Source: Kiritimatiellaeota bacterium B1221 (GTDB lineage: Bacteria; Verrucomicrobiota; Kiritimatiellia; SS1-B-03-39; UBA6053). From it: DNA of 64,000 bases. Below, piece by piece: positions 63,750 to 64,000 of this stretch (position 1 is the first letter of the stretch; the number at the start of each line of letters is the position of its first letter). The notes beneath the pieces were generated by a model. That model did no database searches. It saw nothing but the letters and a program-made list of their open reading frames with translations, and had not been told where the DNA came from. Location: NCBI GenBank assembly GCA_029269125.1, contig JARHXX010000015.1, positions 1 through 64,000 of the forward strand. The letters run 5' to 3'. A program made the translations under genes and the position numbers.

Positions 63750-64000
63750 TTAATTCACCCGGTGTTCCTGAGGAGAGGGTTTAAAGAGTCGGGGGTCCAG
63801 TTTGGAAACGCTTTCGCTTTCGAGCACGTAGAGAAAATAATCCTCTTTGTGGGCGGGGTCGGTGCTTTCTTTTCGCCAGAGTTTGAGGGTGCCCGAGACT
63901 TCGATCGGCCCGTCGATGTACGGATAGTTTTCTTTGCCTTCGGGCTGGCGGACCAAAACCACTTGATTGACGGCGGGGGGGGCGCAAAAATTACAGCCGG
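63750..64000 (-). CDS. 3' end of a gene running off the window, CxFC-motif protein (DUF3299-like)
   Basis: Only the last 83 or so codons are in the window, with no start codon upstream within it except an internal GTG. The visible part includes GCNFCAPPAVNQVVLV followed by a strand-rich domain (IDGPIEVSGTLKLW) and DYFLYVLESESVSKL. A CxFC/PPP/NQ pattern with a beta-rich continuation is typical of DUF3299-type exported proteins, which probably bind a metal or redox partner. The assignment is from motif memory and is weak. It is the gene upstream of the ABC exporter on the same strand, 60 bp away. Confidence 0.6.
   Translation of the reverse strand, partial: GCNFCAPPAVNQVVLVRQPEGKENYPYIDGPIEVSGTLKLWRKESTDPAHKEDYFLYVLESESVSKLDPRLFKPSPQEHRVN

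Overview
The window looks like a chromosomal segment of a Verrucomicrobiota bacterium, most likely an Opitutae/Puniceicoccales-type heterotroph. This is an inference from gene content, because no rRNA or other taxonomic marker is present. It rests on three secreted proteins with PEP-CTERM sorting tails, a XylR-type regulator (LacI-like sensor plus AraC DNA-binding domain), an AraC regulator beside a Gfo/Idh dehydrogenase and a DUF1080 protein, large secreted or membrane-anchored glycoside hydrolases, and many starts with weak or no Shine-Dalgarno sequence. Most genes are chromosomal housekeeping or metabolic genes. No prophage, integrase, transposase, CRISPR array, tRNA or rRNA gene was recognised.

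Layout. 1-3.6 kb: a tandem hairpin repeat, three small membrane proteins and zwf. 3.7-10 kb: a HerA/FtsK-like ATPase, a GH30-like secreted glycosidase broken by two single-base frameshifts, and a PEP-CTERM protein. 10-15 kb: recQ, a HEAT-like/M23 peptidase, a minimal K+ channel and a GNAT acetyltransferase. 15-21 kb: a complete tripartite RND efflux operon (adaptor, pump, outer-membrane factor). 21-27 kb: a large hybrid histidine kinase, then a PEP-CTERM protein divergent from a XylR-type regulator. 27-28.7 kb: purK-purE. 28.8-33.3 kb: a minus-strand run of a polysaccharide deacetylase, a coiled-coil exported protein and two paralogous membrane-anchored proteins of unknown function, one with a GspG-like tail. 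33.4-41 kb: an acidic lipoprotein, a U32 peptidase, an outer-membrane barrel, an SRAP protein, dnaE, a HEAT-like lipoprotein and a DUF6922 protein. 41.5-44.5 kb: a CDF metal transporter and a CPA1 antiporter fused to a PTS EIIA domain. 44.6-47.4 kb: AraC regulator, Gfo/Idh dehydrogenase and DUF1080, a candidate 3-keto-sugar module. 48-54 kb: MATE transporter, Tat-exported aldo/keto reductase, selO and a large PEP-CTERM passenger protein. 54-58 kb: lutC-lutB divergent from larA, a lactate-use locus. 58-64 kb: a membrane-anchored GH13 pullulanase-type enzyme, an ABC exporter, and the 3' end of a gene that runs off the window.

Non-coding structure is the most unusual aspect. Four of the five convergent (3'-to-3') gaps longer than about 70 bp hold structured or repeated DNA: a hairpin repeat shared with the window start, a 22-bp inverted repeat, a pair of 165-bp direct repeats and a 264-bp element with 17-bp terminal inverted repeats. 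The best candidates for undescribed biology are the three-gene cassette at 28.8-32.6 kb and these repeat families.
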